Assembly: GCF_022458895.1 (NCBI RefSeq) | Contig: NZ_JAINFL010000015.1 | Span: 76,748-140,747, forward strand | DNA length: 64,000 nucleotides | Direction of reading: 5' to 3' | From: Roseihalotalea indica | Lineage (GTDB): Bacteria > Bacteroidota > Bacteroidia > Cytophagales > Cyclobacteriaceae | Part shown: positions 26,477 to 36,040 of the stretch, piece by piece | How positions within the stretch are numbered: the first letter of the stretch is position 1 | How the letters are laid out: the number at the start of each line of letters is the position of its first letter | Position numbers and translations under genes: made by a program | Notes under the pieces: generated by a model | What the model saw: only the letters and a program-made list of their open reading frames with translations | What the model was told of the DNA's origin: nothing | Databases searched by the model: none

Positions 26477-26664
26477 GTCTACCGAACGTAACTTTAACCC
26501 AACCTAAAGTTACTAATAACTCTGATGCTAGGCAGAATAGAACAGTTTCTGTATTGGCAAAACTATTACATACGTAAGTAATGAGTGTTTTGGGAGGATT
26601 TATTGACTGACTTGGGGACATAAAAAACCCTCCCACCCAGTAGGGTGGAAGGGAAAAATAAATG

Positions 26665-26736
26665 TACTCCGTAGGGGAATCGAACCCCTGTTACCAGGAT
26701 GAAAACCTGGCGTCCTAACCCCTAGACGAACGGAGC
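26665..26736 (-). tRNA. tRNA-Glu (anticodon TTC), copy 1
   Basis: 72-base tRNA reading from 26736. Acceptor GCTCCGT pairs with ACGGAGT (the first pair is a G-U wobble). The anticodon loop is TTTTCAT with anticodon TTC on a stem CCAGG/CCTGG, and the T arm is CAGGGGTTCGATTCCCCT. CCA is not encoded. The second copy at 26775 is identical. Confidence 0.95.
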
Positions 26737-26774
26737 TTCACTGTGCAAGCAGCGAGAAGGTTAAACAAAAAAAG

Positions 26775-26846
26775 TACTCCGTAGGGGAATCGAACCCCTG
26801 TTACCAGGATGAAAACCTGGCGTCCTAACCCCTAGACGAACGGAGC
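26775..26846 (-). tRNA. tRNA-Glu (anticodon TTC), copy 2
   Basis: Identical in all 72 bases to the copy at 26665-26736 and separated from it by 38 bases, so the two form a tandem tRNA operon transcribed on the minus strand with this copy first. Confidence 0.95.
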
Positions 26847-27018
26847 GTTTATTTTTGAGAGTGCAAATATAGGAGTAGCTCTGGAAATTGTCAAAAAATC
26901 TGACAAATTTTACGAAGTACTGCTATATTTCTAAGCAATTTTATAATTTCGCCTCTCTAACACGCATTTAAAGCAACAAGTTTTCCCAAACTTAGTATAT
27001 TTTTCTATAGCGTAGTGA

Positions 27019-28071
<1,053 letters not shown>

Positions 28072-28393
28072 TTCAGCTTATAAATACTTACAAAAGGCAT
28101 CTTGCACAGAGCGAGATGCCTTTTATATTTTCTGATAGTTACCCATCAACTATCTGCTTCAGGCCTCTCTAAGGCTATCCCTCTTCAGCAACTCTTCCTT
28201 AGCGCCCTCTCTTATCTCAACTATCTGATAATCAACCTTATCATTTTCTTGGTTATGATTAATTAATGGTTTCTCTTTGCGAAAGAGGAATATCATCGAA
28301 GATATTACACCTGTGGGCTAAAACGCATTATCGATCCAGAAAAAAACCCCTCTCTCGTTACCTTGCTTTGTCTTATGAAGGCAATACTGAGGT
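28072..28393. other. 322-base gap between gap and the adhesin gene
   Basis: Contains the gap terminator, a small hairpin GATAGTT/AACTATC around 28135-28155, and an AT-rich stretch leading to the adhesin start. No gene is seen. Confidence 0.5.
28092..28124 (+). terminator. Rho-independent terminator of gap
   Basis: Perfect 11-bp stem AAAAGGCATCT/AGATGCCTTTT with an 11-base loop, followed by ATATTTT. It starts 20 bases after the stop codon. Confidence 0.85.
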
Positions 28394-31300
28394 ATGATAC
28401 AGTTTAAATTCGTTATATTATTTCTACTATTAGCTGCTAGTGCATCGTTTGCTCAAGGGCCGGTTATCACCAGCCTGGACAAAACGCATGGTACCGTTTA
28501 CGAAGTTGTTACGATTACAGGCAGTGGTTTTGGCACAGATACCACCAATATTGATGTATTCTTCGGCGGAATTGCCGCTGACTCAATCGTCTGCATCAAC
28601 AGCGACAATTGTATGCTGGATACCAAAATACGCGTGATGGTTCCTCCCGGAGCAACTACCAGCAGCATCGCCGTAATGCGTCAAGATACTAAGCTTACCG
28701 CTTACTCGCCAGAAGTATTCTACATCAGCTTTGATGGAGGTGCTTTTGATAAAGATTTATTGGAGACCCCCTACCTGTATGAAACCTCTGACGAGAACCT
28801 TTACAATCTCTGCCTTTGCGATTTTAACCGGGATGGTCTCAATGACATAGCCACCAGCGATACTGATTACGAGAAAGTTACCATTCTGCAAAACAGTACT
28901 GATACTATTGATACAGTTGCATTTACTCCTGTCGAGATCGATATTAATGCTAAAACCCGATGGGTACGCTGCGGCGACCTGAATGGGGATGGTTTACCGG
29001 ATTTAGTCTTTTCTGCCTCTAACAACAACACCGATAAAGAGCGAATTTACATCTACCGTAATACTAGTACCATAGGTGGAGCCATCTCTTTCGACGAAAC
29101 CGCGCCGCCCCTTTCTTTGTCGGTAGACGGTAACCAAGCGGCTCGTATGGCTATCCGGGATTTGGATATGGATGGCAAACCGGAAATTACGGTAGTTGAT
29201 ATTTCTGATGAAGGCGGTATCTCTGTTTTCCTGAATACTAGCTCCGGCTCTTCCATAAGTTTCAACCCCACTCCCAGCTTACCATTTGCCGTATTTGGTA
29301 TTGAAAACACCAAGTTAAGTGGTATTGCCGTAGAAGATTTTAGTGGAGATGGTTTGCCGGATATTGCCGCTAGCGAAGATGAAAGCAGCGGCATTTATGT
29401 AATTGTTAATGCCAGCACCTCAGGTTCCCTGGCATTTGGCGGACTAACGCAACTCACTGCTTCCGGAGGACAAATTACTAATTTAAAGGCAGGCGACCTG
29501 GATAATGATGGGTTAACTGATCTGGTCATTGTAGATAAAACATATGTAGGTGCACTTCGAAATACTTCTCAGAATGGAATTATAAGTTTTGCCAGTCCAA
29601 TTCGTTTTGACCAAACTACTTTGAACCGAGAAGGGCTGGAGCTGGCAGATATAGATGGAAATGGATTACTGGATATTGCAGTAGCGGCCCAAAATAGAAA
29701 CTGGGTGGTTTTGTTATTTAACAAAAGTACAATTGGTTCCTTAGACTTTAATACAAAACAGATAATCCTGACCAGTGAAAACTCGCTTAGTGTGCGGGCC
29801 AATGACCTGAACGGTGATGGCAAACCTGACTTAGCCTATACCGAAACTGCTACAGATAAAATTGCTATAAAACTTAATCGTAATTGTATCAAACCAGTGT
29901 TGGAACCTACGGAAGGGCTGGGAGTGTGTGATCAGTTGCCTTACCAGCTATCGGTTACCAAAGCTGTTGACGTTGAATACGTTTGGGAAAGTTCTACCGA
30001 TGGAGTTACTTTCACTCCTCTTGCTGAAGCGGCTGATTCTACATTTACTTTCACTACTAGCAATGAACTGTATTATCGAGTCAAAGTATCTTCCTCTCAC
30101 AATGGTTTTTCTTGCTCAGCAGTTGCTTCAAATATAGTACAGGTTGTGCGCCCGGATGGCTTCGTTCCTTCTAAGCCAACTATTATTGATAAGAACCCGC
30201 CAGACCCAATATGTTTTGGTGAAAGCATTAGCCTACGTGCTGAGAATGTTAATGCTGATTATTACTGGACTGGGCCGGACAACTTCACCTCTAGCAGCCC
30301 CAATCCAACAATTCCAAATGCTACTAAAGCCAATGAAGGGCTGTATGTTCTCTATGTGCAAGCCAGTGAGGAAAACGGAGGCTGTGTCAGCGACACGGCA
30401 ACGACCTTTGTTCGGGTAAGTGAACCGGAGGCTATTACTATTAAGCCCGCAAGCCTGCCCGTGTTCTTTGAGGGTGGACAAACGAAATTAAACATAAATA
30501 ATGTTGATGGGCAAACCTACCAATGGCAACGAAACAACCAGAGCATTCCGGATGCCACCGATCAATCACTTACCCCTGACCAAGAAGGCGATTATATAGT
30601 AATTACGCGAAATGCTGAGGGGTGCTTACGAGAAAGTGATCCTATATCGGTAGCTTATGCCCGCCCCATTATACTAGAAGAACTTTGTTTAAACGAAGAA
30701 GGGACTTTTACTATCTCGCCGTCTACCCTGAATGGTCAGGAAATTCGGTATCGGTGGAATTTTGGTGAGAACAGCAATTCCTTAGAAAATGACACAGTCA
30801 GCTATCAGTTTAGTAGTGCAGGCACCCATAAAGTCGCCATAGAGATTCTAGAAGATGATGGTGCGGTCCGGGACCGTTACGAGCAAAACATTGAAGTATT
30901 GGATATTCCAACCCTGACTATTCAGGCTGATGGCAACCCTAACTTATGTCCCGAGACTACCGTAGTTTTGAAAGCTAACGAAGGGTTTGCTACATACTCC
31001 TGGAACACTGGTTCTACCGATCGCGTACTCACAGTAACCCAGGCTGGCACCTATACTATCACCGCTACAACTTCAGAGGGGTGTGCCACCAGCCAAAGCA
31101 TTGATGTGGAAGATGCAGAAAACCCAGATGCTCAGATTACCGCTTCCAGTGATCGTATTGCTTTGGGAGATACTTTACAGTTGCATGCCCAAGGCGGAGC
31201 AACTTACCGCTGGTACGCTAGCGAATCGCTCAGCGACACTAGTATTGCTAACCCCATCGTTCGCCCTCTGATTACTACTACTTATACCTGTGTGGTTACC

Positions 31301-31627
31301 AATGAAAAAGGGTGTGAGAGCACAGTAGAATATATTGTTACAGTAGATCGCCGTTTGGATGTTATTCCGGAGAGAGCCTTTACTCCTAATAACGATGGTA
31401 ATAACGATACCTGGTATATTGAAAAAATGGATTTGTATCCTGATTGCCGACTGACGCTTTTTAACCGGCAGGGTATTAAAATATACGAAGAAGAAGATTA
31501 CAGCAACCTTGAGCCCTGGAGTGGATCTGCTTACGGTACATCTGTTCCGGCAGGGGTATATTTTTACCTGATTGACTGCGGTGAAGAAGCAGGAAAACAA
31601 ACCGGAAGCGTTACTATTATACGTTAA
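28394..31627 (+). CDS. FG-GAP/VCBS repeat surface protein with T9SS type B sorting domain
   Basis: Secreted surface protein of 1077 residues. The signal peptide covers about 1-20 (ending SFAQG). An IPT/TIG domain follows (about 22-110), then six or more FG-GAP/VCBS repeats (about 125-490) with calcium-loop signatures such as DFNRDGLNDIATSD, DLNGDGLPDLV, DLDNDGLTDLV and DLNGDGKPDLAY. After that come Ig-like and PKD-like domains (about 500-970). The end is a type IX type B sorting domain, starting ERAFTPNNDGNNDTWYI and closing GVYFYLIDCGEEAGKQTGSV. It is exported by T9SS and probably attached to the cell surface. Calcium-stabilised propeller repeats suggest adhesion or ligand binding. It lies next to a membrane protein gene but has no enzyme domain. 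Confidence 0.93.
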   Translation: MIQFKFVILFLLLAASASFAQGPVITSLDKTHGTVYEVVTITGSGFGTDTTNIDVFFGGIAADSIVCINSDNCMLDTKIRVMVPPGATTSSIAVMRQDTKLTAYSPEVFYISFDGGAFDKDLLETPYLYETSDENLYNLCLCDFNRDGLNDIATSDTDYEKVTILQNSTDTIDTVAFTPVEIDINAKTRWVRCGDLNGDGLPDLVFSASNNNTDKERIYIYRNTSTIGGAISFDETAPPLSLSVDGNQAARMAIRDLDMDGKPEITVVDISDEGGISVFLNTSSGSSISFNPTPSLPFAVFGIENTKLSGIAVEDFSGDGLPDIAASEDESSGIYVIVNASTSGSLAFGGLTQLTASGGQITNLKAGDLDNDGLTDLVIVDKTYVGALRNTSQNGIISFASPIRFDQTTLNREGLELADIDGNGLLDIAVAAQNRNWVVLLFNKSTIGSLDFNTKQIILTSENSLSVRANDLNGDGKPDLAYTETATDKIAIKLNRNCIKPVLEPTEGLGVCDQLPYQLSVTKAVDVEYVWESSTDGVTFTPLAEAADSTFTFTTSNELYYRVKVSSSHNGFSCSAVASNIVQVVRPDGFVPSKPTIIDKNPPDPICFGESISLRAENVNADYYWTGPDNFTSSSPNPTIPNATKANEGLYVLYVQASEENGGCVSDTATTFVRVSEPEAITIKPASLPVFFEGGQTKLNINNVDGQTYQWQRNNQSIPDATDQSLTPDQEGDYIVITRNAEGCLRESDPISVAYARPIILEELCLNEEGTFTISPSTLNGQEIRYRWNFGENSNSLENDTVSYQFSSAGTHKVAIEILEDDGAVRDRYEQNIEVLDIPTLTIQADGNPNLCPETTVVLKANEGFATYSWNTGSTDRVLTVTQAGTYTITATTSEGCATSQSIDVEDAENPDAQITASSDRIALGDTLQLHAQGGATYRWYASESLSDTSIANPIVRPLITTTYTCVVTNEKGCESTVEYIVTVDRRLDVIPERAFTPNNDGNNDTWYIEKMDLYPDCRLTLFNRQGIKIYEEEDYSNLEPWSGSAYGTSVPAGVYFYLIDCGEEAGKQTGSVTIIR

Positions 31628-31654
31628 AAGGGGCTAGGTAGCATTGGCTGAGAA

Positions 31655-32119
31655 ATGAGGAGAAGAGTCACTATTGCACACCTATTGTTTTTAAGTATCC
31701 ATATATTTGTAATCATTGATTTCTGGCGAACAAAATCCATAACGGATCATATTACTAAGGTAACTCAGAAAGTAGTATACAGCACTGATCGGTCTACATC
31801 TCAAGCCCATGCTTTAACACTCTACGAACTCTGTACGCAGCATTACTCTTTTACAATTCCAGAAAAATATGCAAGCGTATTGAAAACGGATGCCGCAGTT
31901 ACTATACACGCCACTTTCTTTTTGCATATCGTACACTCTATCGAAATTGAGAAATACTCCATTCCTATTTCCTTCGGATTATATGCAGTCATCTCGCTAG
32001 CAGTCGCTATTATTTCAGTCATGGCCTTGGCGTTTTCCAAGCACTTTGATTTCCATTCATTAGCAGCCATTATTAATGGACTCTTGACACTTATGGTTAT
32101 ATATCTTATCTGGTTTTAG
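31655..32119 (+). CDS. Hypothetical membrane protein
   Basis: A 154-residue protein with three hydrophobic segments at about residues 6-24, 106-126 and 133-153 and a polar region of about 80 residues between the first and second. I do not recognise a family. It starts 27 bases after the adhesin stop and is on the same strand, so read-through or co-transcription is plausible. The first segment could be a signal anchor, placing the central part outside. No function is proposed. Confidence 0.6.
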   Translation: MRRRVTIAHLLFLSIHIFVIIDFWRTKSITDHITKVTQKVVYSTDRSTSQAHALTLYELCTQHYSFTIPEKYASVLKTDAAVTIHATFFLHIVHSIEIEKYSIPISFGLYAVISLAVAIISVMALAFSKHFDFHSLAAIINGLLTLMVIYLIWF

Positions 32120-32193
32120 ATATTTTGATCTGTCTAAGGGAAACTCTTATCGGGCACATCAGTTGATAACACCAAATAAGTTACCTAGCTGGT

Positions 32194-33096
32194 ATGCTAA
32201 AAATTGCCTGGTCAGAAATATATGCTCATCCTCTGCCGGAGAACCATCGTTTTCCGATGATAAAATATGACCTTCTTCCTGAACAACTTTTGTATGAAGG
32301 CACTATTACTGAAGAAAACTTATTCACACCTTCTCCACTGAAAGAAGAATATATCGTGAACACGCATGATGCTGCTTATTGGCAGCGGTTGAAACATCAG
32401 GAGTTATCACGGTCAGAAGTACGCAAAACAGGTTTCCCCATGTCAGAAGAGCTGATACATCGGGAAATTACCATTATGCAGGGAACTTTGCAGGCAGCAT
32501 TGTATGCTTTGCAATACGGCGTAGCTTTTAATATTGCAGGTGGCACGCACCATGCATTTACTGACCGGGGCGAAGGATTTTGCCTGCTTAATGACATTGC
32601 TATTGCCGCAAATTATCTGCGAGAGAAGAAACTAGCTACTAAAATATTAATTATTGATTTGGATGTCCATCAGGGTAATGGAACCGCACAGATATTTAGA
32701 GATATACCAGAGGTTTTTACTTTCAGTATGCACGGTGCTAAAAATTATCCTATGCACAAAGAGCAGTCAGACCTGGATATTTCGCTACCTGACGGAACAG
32801 ATGATGCTCACTATTTGGGTAAACTTGAAGAGGTATTACCCCGTTTATTAGAGCAAGTAGCTCCAGAGTTTATTTTTTTTCAATCGGGGGTAGATGTGCT
32901 GGCTTCCGATAAACTAGGGCGACTGGGATTAAGTATTGCTGGATGCCGAGAGCGCGACCGGACTGTTTTAAAGCACTGTAAAGAGCACCAGATTCCGGTG
33001 GCCTTAAGCATGGGCGGTGGTTATTCAGAGAAGATTGCGCACATTGTAGAGGCGCATGCCAATACGTATCGATTAGCCCAAGAACTTTTTTTCTAA
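32194..33096 (+). CDS. Histone deacetylase family protein (class IV-like)
   Basis: Zinc-dependent arginase/deacetylase fold enzyme, 300 residues. The hallmarks are intact: GGTHHAFTDRGEGFCLLND with the catalytic His pair, IIDLDVHQGNGTAQIF with the metal ligands Asp and His, FQSGVDVLASDKLGRLGLS with the third Asp, and GGGYS near the end. Bacterial members act on acetylated polyamines, small molecules or proteins; the target here is unknown. The compact form with an early start (MLKIAWSEIYAHPLPENHRFPM) matches HDAC11-like bacterial proteins. A small membrane protein and a rhomboid protease follow on the same strand. Confidence 0.93.
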   Translation: MLKIAWSEIYAHPLPENHRFPMIKYDLLPEQLLYEGTITEENLFTPSPLKEEYIVNTHDAAYWQRLKHQELSRSEVRKTGFPMSEELIHREITIMQGTLQAALYALQYGVAFNIAGGTHHAFTDRGEGFCLLNDIAIAANYLREKKLATKILIIDLDVHQGNGTAQIFRDIPEVFTFSMHGAKNYPMHKEQSDLDISLPDGTDDAHYLGKLEEVLPRLLEQVAPEFIFFQSGVDVLASDKLGRLGLSIAGCRERDRTVLKHCKEHQIPVALSMGGGYSEKIAHIVEAHANTYRLAQELFF

Positions 33097-33125
33097 TACC
33101 CCTTTCCGTAAAGCAAGCATTTTCA

Positions 33126-33350
33126 ATGAAAAAGCGTTATTTTAATTATTGGTTGATTTTTGCTATTGCCGGACTAATATTGATTGGACTAGGTTTAAGT
33201 CTCTTTGGCGAAGCAATTATTGCTAAATACGAAAGACAAAACTGGTTCTGGTTAGGCTCTTTAAGTTTAATCATTGTAAACGCAGGCATATCGCTGGTAG
33301 GCCAATCTGTAGTATATAGAGTAAAACTTATTCGTGAAAAAGAGCAATAG
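33126..33350 (+). CDS. Small two-helix membrane protein
   Basis: A 74-residue protein with two hydrophobic segments (about 8-30 and 38-60) and charged ends. It starts 30 bases after the deacetylase stop, and its last 17 bases overlap the GTG start of the rhomboid gene in another frame, so these genes are co-transcribed and probably translationally coupled. No family is recognised. It may assist or regulate the protease; that is inference from position only. Confidence 0.7.
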   Translation: MKKRYFNYWLIFAIAGLILIGLGLSLFGEAIIAKYERQNWFWLGSLSLIIVNAGISLVGQSVVYRVKLIREKEQ

Positions 33351-34134
33351 TCTATCTATTTCTGCAACTGATGACAGTAAAATTCTGCAAAGAAGTATTT
33401 TTTTTGCTATAAGCTTTACTGTTTTGCTATGGCTTATCCGCGCTGTAGAATGGGGAGCATCTTTAAACTTAGGCATTTTTGGTATCTTTCCCCGAAGCCT
33501 GCCCGGTATGATTGGGATTTTAACCGGTCCGCTGGTGCACGGCACCTTTCTACACTTACTATCTAATACATTTCCTCTTATCTTTTTACTCATAGCAACT
33601 TTTTATTTTTATAATAAGATTGCTTTAGAAGTCTTTCTATGGATTTACCTGATTACCGGTTTTTGGGTGTGGATAGCAGCTCGCCAAGCTTATCATATTG
33701 GCTCTAGCGGTATTGTTTATGGTCTAGCTGCATTTCTGCTGTTCAGCGGCATGTTTCGTAAAGATATTCGCTCTATTGTAGTAGCCGTAGCGATTGCATT
33801 CTTATACAATGGTATGATCCAGGGGCTTTTTCCTGATCCTGATCATCAAGAAGTGTCTTGGGAGTCGCATCTGCTGGGTTCAGCGGCCGGGGTATTTTGC
33901 TCATTTTATTTTCGCGGATCTTCACCGATAATTGCACCTACAGAAGAAAGATCAAAGAATAATGTTGAACCAGTTTTATTTTCAGAAAATATAAATCATA
34001 CCTTCCAAAAACATAATAGCTTTACATCAACGAGCTATACTTACAATTATCGATTGCAGGTATCGGATGATCAGAAAATAGCGAATGTTTTAATAATAGG
34101 GGAAGAAGATTCTTCTATTGCTTCAGAAATTTAA
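33334..34134 (+). CDS. Rhomboid family intramembrane serine protease
   Basis: Membrane-embedded serine protease of 266 residues with about six transmembrane helices in residues 20-210. Rhomboid landmarks are all present: GTFLHLLSNTFPL (the HxxxN motif), HIGSSGIVYG with the catalytic Ser125, and SHLLGSAAGVF with the catalytic His179. The start is a GTG that overlaps the upstream small gene by 17 bases. The C-terminal 55 residues are hydrophilic and outside the fold. It converges with the gene for a T9SS sorting-domain protein, overlapping it by 20 bases. Archaeal and bacterial T9SS organisms use rhomboids in sortase processing, but a link here is inferred. Confidence 0.88.
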   Translation: MKKSNSLSISATDDSKILQRSIFFAISFTVLLWLIRAVEWGASLNLGIFGIFPRSLPGMIGILTGPLVHGTFLHLLSNTFPLIFLLIATFYFYNKIALEVFLWIYLITGFWVWIAARQAYHIGSSGIVYGLAAFLLFSGMFRKDIRSIVVAVAIAFLYNGMIQGLFPDPDHQEVSWESHLLGSAAGVFCSFYFRGSSPIIAPTEERSKNNVEPVLFSENINHTFQKHNSFTSTSYTYNYRLQVSDDQKIANVLIIGEEDSSIASEI

Positions 34135-34495
34135 AAAATCCCTTATTAGCATCAGGACATCCTTCGCAGTTAACAACCAGTAAATAATAACCTGACGGAT
34201 ACTGGCTTAAATCAAGCCGATAGGTAGTGGGATTAATCTGCTCTGACTGAACGTTCATAGAGTTACCCAAAATATCAACGACTTTGATAGAAGGTTCAGC
34301 ATCAGCAGGTAAAGAGAAGGGCACACGATCAACCTGCACAAAAACAAAATCCTGTGCAGGATTGGGATAAACAGCTGCATCCTGATCTGCCGGATTTCCC
34401 CCTTCATTAGGCATAGCAACTATGATTGGTGCAAGAAGAACCAACGATAAAGTTGCTATCATGAAGAAGCGAGCTATGGGCGAAACAAAATGCAT
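34115..34495 (-). CDS. Minimal T9SS type A sorting-domain protein
   Basis: A 126-residue secreted protein with a hydrophobic signal segment (about 12-30, ending VAMP). A 15-residue linker and a T9SS type A C-terminal domain fill the rest: AAVYPNPAQDFVFVQVD, IKVVDILGNSM, TYRLDLSQYPSGYYLLVVN and the final KGFFKFLKQ. There is no cargo domain, so the protein is nearly only a sorting signal. It could be a decayed surface protein or a small structural component. It converges on and overlaps the rhomboid gene by 20 bases. The two Cys in NCEGCPD are unusual for this domain. Confidence 0.8.
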   Translation of the reverse strand: MHFVSPIARFFMIATLSLVLLAPIIVAMPNEGGNPADQDAAVYPNPAQDFVFVQVDRVPFSLPADAEPSIKVVDILGNSMNVQSEQINPTTYRLDLSQYPSGYYLLVVNCEGCPDANKGFFKFLKQ

Positions 34496-34617
34496 TCAGT
34501 AAATCGTAATCATATAGTATTATATACTACCAAAATCAAAATTAGTTGTAAAAATCAATCAATATTAAATAATATGTAATAAAATTCGTTAACAATGATT
34601 TTTTTAAGACAAAAAAA

Positions 34618-34635
34618 GCCGATGTTTCCATCGGC
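34618..34635 (-). terminator. Rho-independent terminator of the coiled-coil lipoprotein gene
   Basis: On the minus strand GCCGATG, loop GAAA, CATCGGC and then seven T. A GAAA tetraloop with a 7-bp GC-rich stem and the T-run make it a clear terminator 31 bases past the stop at 34666. Confidence 0.9.
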
Positions 34636-34665
34636 CTTCTTTTTAAAATGTACTTAGCGAATATT

Positions 34666-35145
34666 TTAGTTTTCGCTAATGCTTTCTTCAACACGATCTA
34701 TCTCTGCCTCAATACGGGCAATTGCTTCATTTATTTCTTCGTAAGATGTAGTCCAATCCTCTTTTGTAATAGAACGTGCTGTCTGAAGTTTTTCATTAAT
34801 ATCTTCTTTTTCGTCTTCAAGTTCTTCAATAGCAGATTCTATATCCGATTGAGCAGCCTCATTTACCTTACGAGATGTTTTCTTTAAATCACCAATACGT
34901 TTGTCAATGTCTTTGCTTCGCCCTTCCAATTCGCTAATTCTTGTTTCCCGGTCATCTTCGTAAAATTGCTCCCGAAGTTCAATCGCTTCTCTAACTTCTT
35001 CCTGAGCCTCTTCTGTTTCTTCTCGAGCCTCTTTTATTTGGTCCTCTACGTCTTGTTTTGTAAGTGCCTTGTTACAGCTAACAGATGCTATAGTAAAAAA
35101 AGTAAGTAAGAAAAAATAACTATATTTTTTAGTCAACATTTTCAT
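34666..35145 (-). CDS. Coiled-coil lipoprotein
   Basis: A 159-residue protein with a lipoprotein signal (residues 1-24, ending IASVSCNK, Cys at about 24). The mature part is almost wholly charged heptads rich in Glu, Asp, Lys and Arg (EEAQEEVREAIELREQF, DIDKRIGDLKKTSRK, AIEELEDEKEDINEK), so it forms a long helical coiled coil like Lpp or tethering spacers. It ends in a strong terminator. No conserved domain is recognised; a role as periplasmic spacer or stress lipoprotein is inferred. Confidence 0.75.
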   Translation of the reverse strand: MKMLTKKYSYFFLLTFFTIASVSCNKALTKQDVEDQIKEAREETEEAQEEVREAIELREQFYEDDRETRISELEGRSKDIDKRIGDLKKTSRKVNEAAQSDIESAIEELEDEKEDINEKLQTARSITKEDWTTSYEEINEAIARIEAEIDRVEESISEN

Positions 35146-35252
35146 TTTGCCAGTCAGTTAATGATTAAAAAATTTATATACTCAGTATAACTATTCTGAC
35201 AAGAAATTGTTGGTTATTCCTTAAAAATTTGGTGTGAAAAGGGAATGTGTAA

Positions 35253-35618
35253 TTATGCTAAAATACCTTGAATCACTGAGTCATTTAGTGGTTTAGTGAG
35301 ATATCCCTCAACCACATCATATTTTTTAGCTTTAGTACGGTCGCGATCATCTAAAGAAGAAGTGAGAACATAGACTTTTAAATCAGGCTGAACATCTGTG
35401 CCCTTCAATGCTTCTAAAAACTCCCACCCATCCATTTCGGGCATATTTAAGTCTAGTAAAATAATATCAGGTTTTTCAACCTGTTTTACGGTAATGTCAT
35501 CCAGAGCCTGCCGGGCTTGCGCATACTCTTGCACTTCCAGAGAAGCATTATTCTTCAATAGCAATTTCCGGCTAATCAGTAAGTCTATTTGGTTGTCATC
35601 AATAATAAAAATGCGCAT
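35253..35618 (-). CDS. Single-domain response regulator (CheY-like)
   Basis: Receiver domain alone, 121 residues. Acidic pocket IIDDNQ (residues 5-10), phosphorylated Asp56 in ILLDLNMPEMDGWEF, switch VLTSSLDD and Lys in YLTKPLND. No output domain and no adjacent kinase gene; the nearest kinases are the 7TMR-DISM kinase at 24.3 kb and the PAS kinase at 20.9 kb. It is similar in layout to the regulator at 22581 and probably signals through protein contacts or a phosphorelay. Confidence 0.92.
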   Translation of the reverse strand: MRIFIIDDNQIDLLISRKLLLKNNASLEVQEYAQARQALDDITVKQVEKPDIILLDLNMPEMDGWEFLEALKGTDVQPDLKVYVLTSSLDDRDRTKAKKYDVVEGYLTKPLNDSVIQGILA

Positions 35619-35867
35619 GATATTTTTTGTAAAAGTCTGATGCTAAGATACAAAGCTTTTTAGCATGAATTTACGCAATCGGGTTGCAATCATTACATTT
35701 ATTGCTATCTACTTACCGTAAATAAGGCTCCTCTTTTTTTGGTTAAAAAATAATATTTTTACTACTGCTTATAAACATTATAACAATTACGCTATAAAAT
35801 ATACTACAGAGATGTAGGTAAGATTGATTGCTTTAGAATGGCGCAAAAAAATAATAGTAAAAACAAA

Positions 35868-35898
35868 AAAACCTTGCAAGAAAAACTTGCAAGGTTTT
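35868..35898 (-). terminator. Terminator following tRNA-Lys
   Basis: Perfect 13-bp stem AAAACCTTGCAAG/CTTGCAAGGTTTT with a 5-base loop, just beyond the 3' end of tRNA-Lys on the minus strand and followed by T residues. It can form on either strand. Confidence 0.85.
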
Positions 35899-35899
35899 G

Positions 35900-35972
35900 T
35901 GAACCCGCTGGGGCTCGAACCCAGGACCCACGCCTTAAAAGGGCGTTGCTCTACCAACTGAGCTACGGATTC
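35900..35972 (-). tRNA. tRNA-Lys (anticodon TTT)
   Basis: 73-base tRNA. Acceptor GAATCCG/CGGGTTC (one U-G pair), D arm AGCTCAGTTGGTAGAGC, anticodon loop CTTTTAA with anticodon TTT on a stem ACGCC/GGCGT, T arm CTGGGTTCGAGCCCCAG, discriminator A. CCA is not encoded. Confidence 0.96.
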
Positions 35973-36040
35973 AGTCGCAGTGTAGCGGTTGTTTTTGTGG
36001 GGGGTATCCCCTTAATTGCGAATGCAAAGGTAAGAGTCTT

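Noticed and set aside
31175..31600. 141-codon minus-strand frame in the adhesin gene
   Set aside because: Antisense to the sorting domain of a clear T9SS protein.
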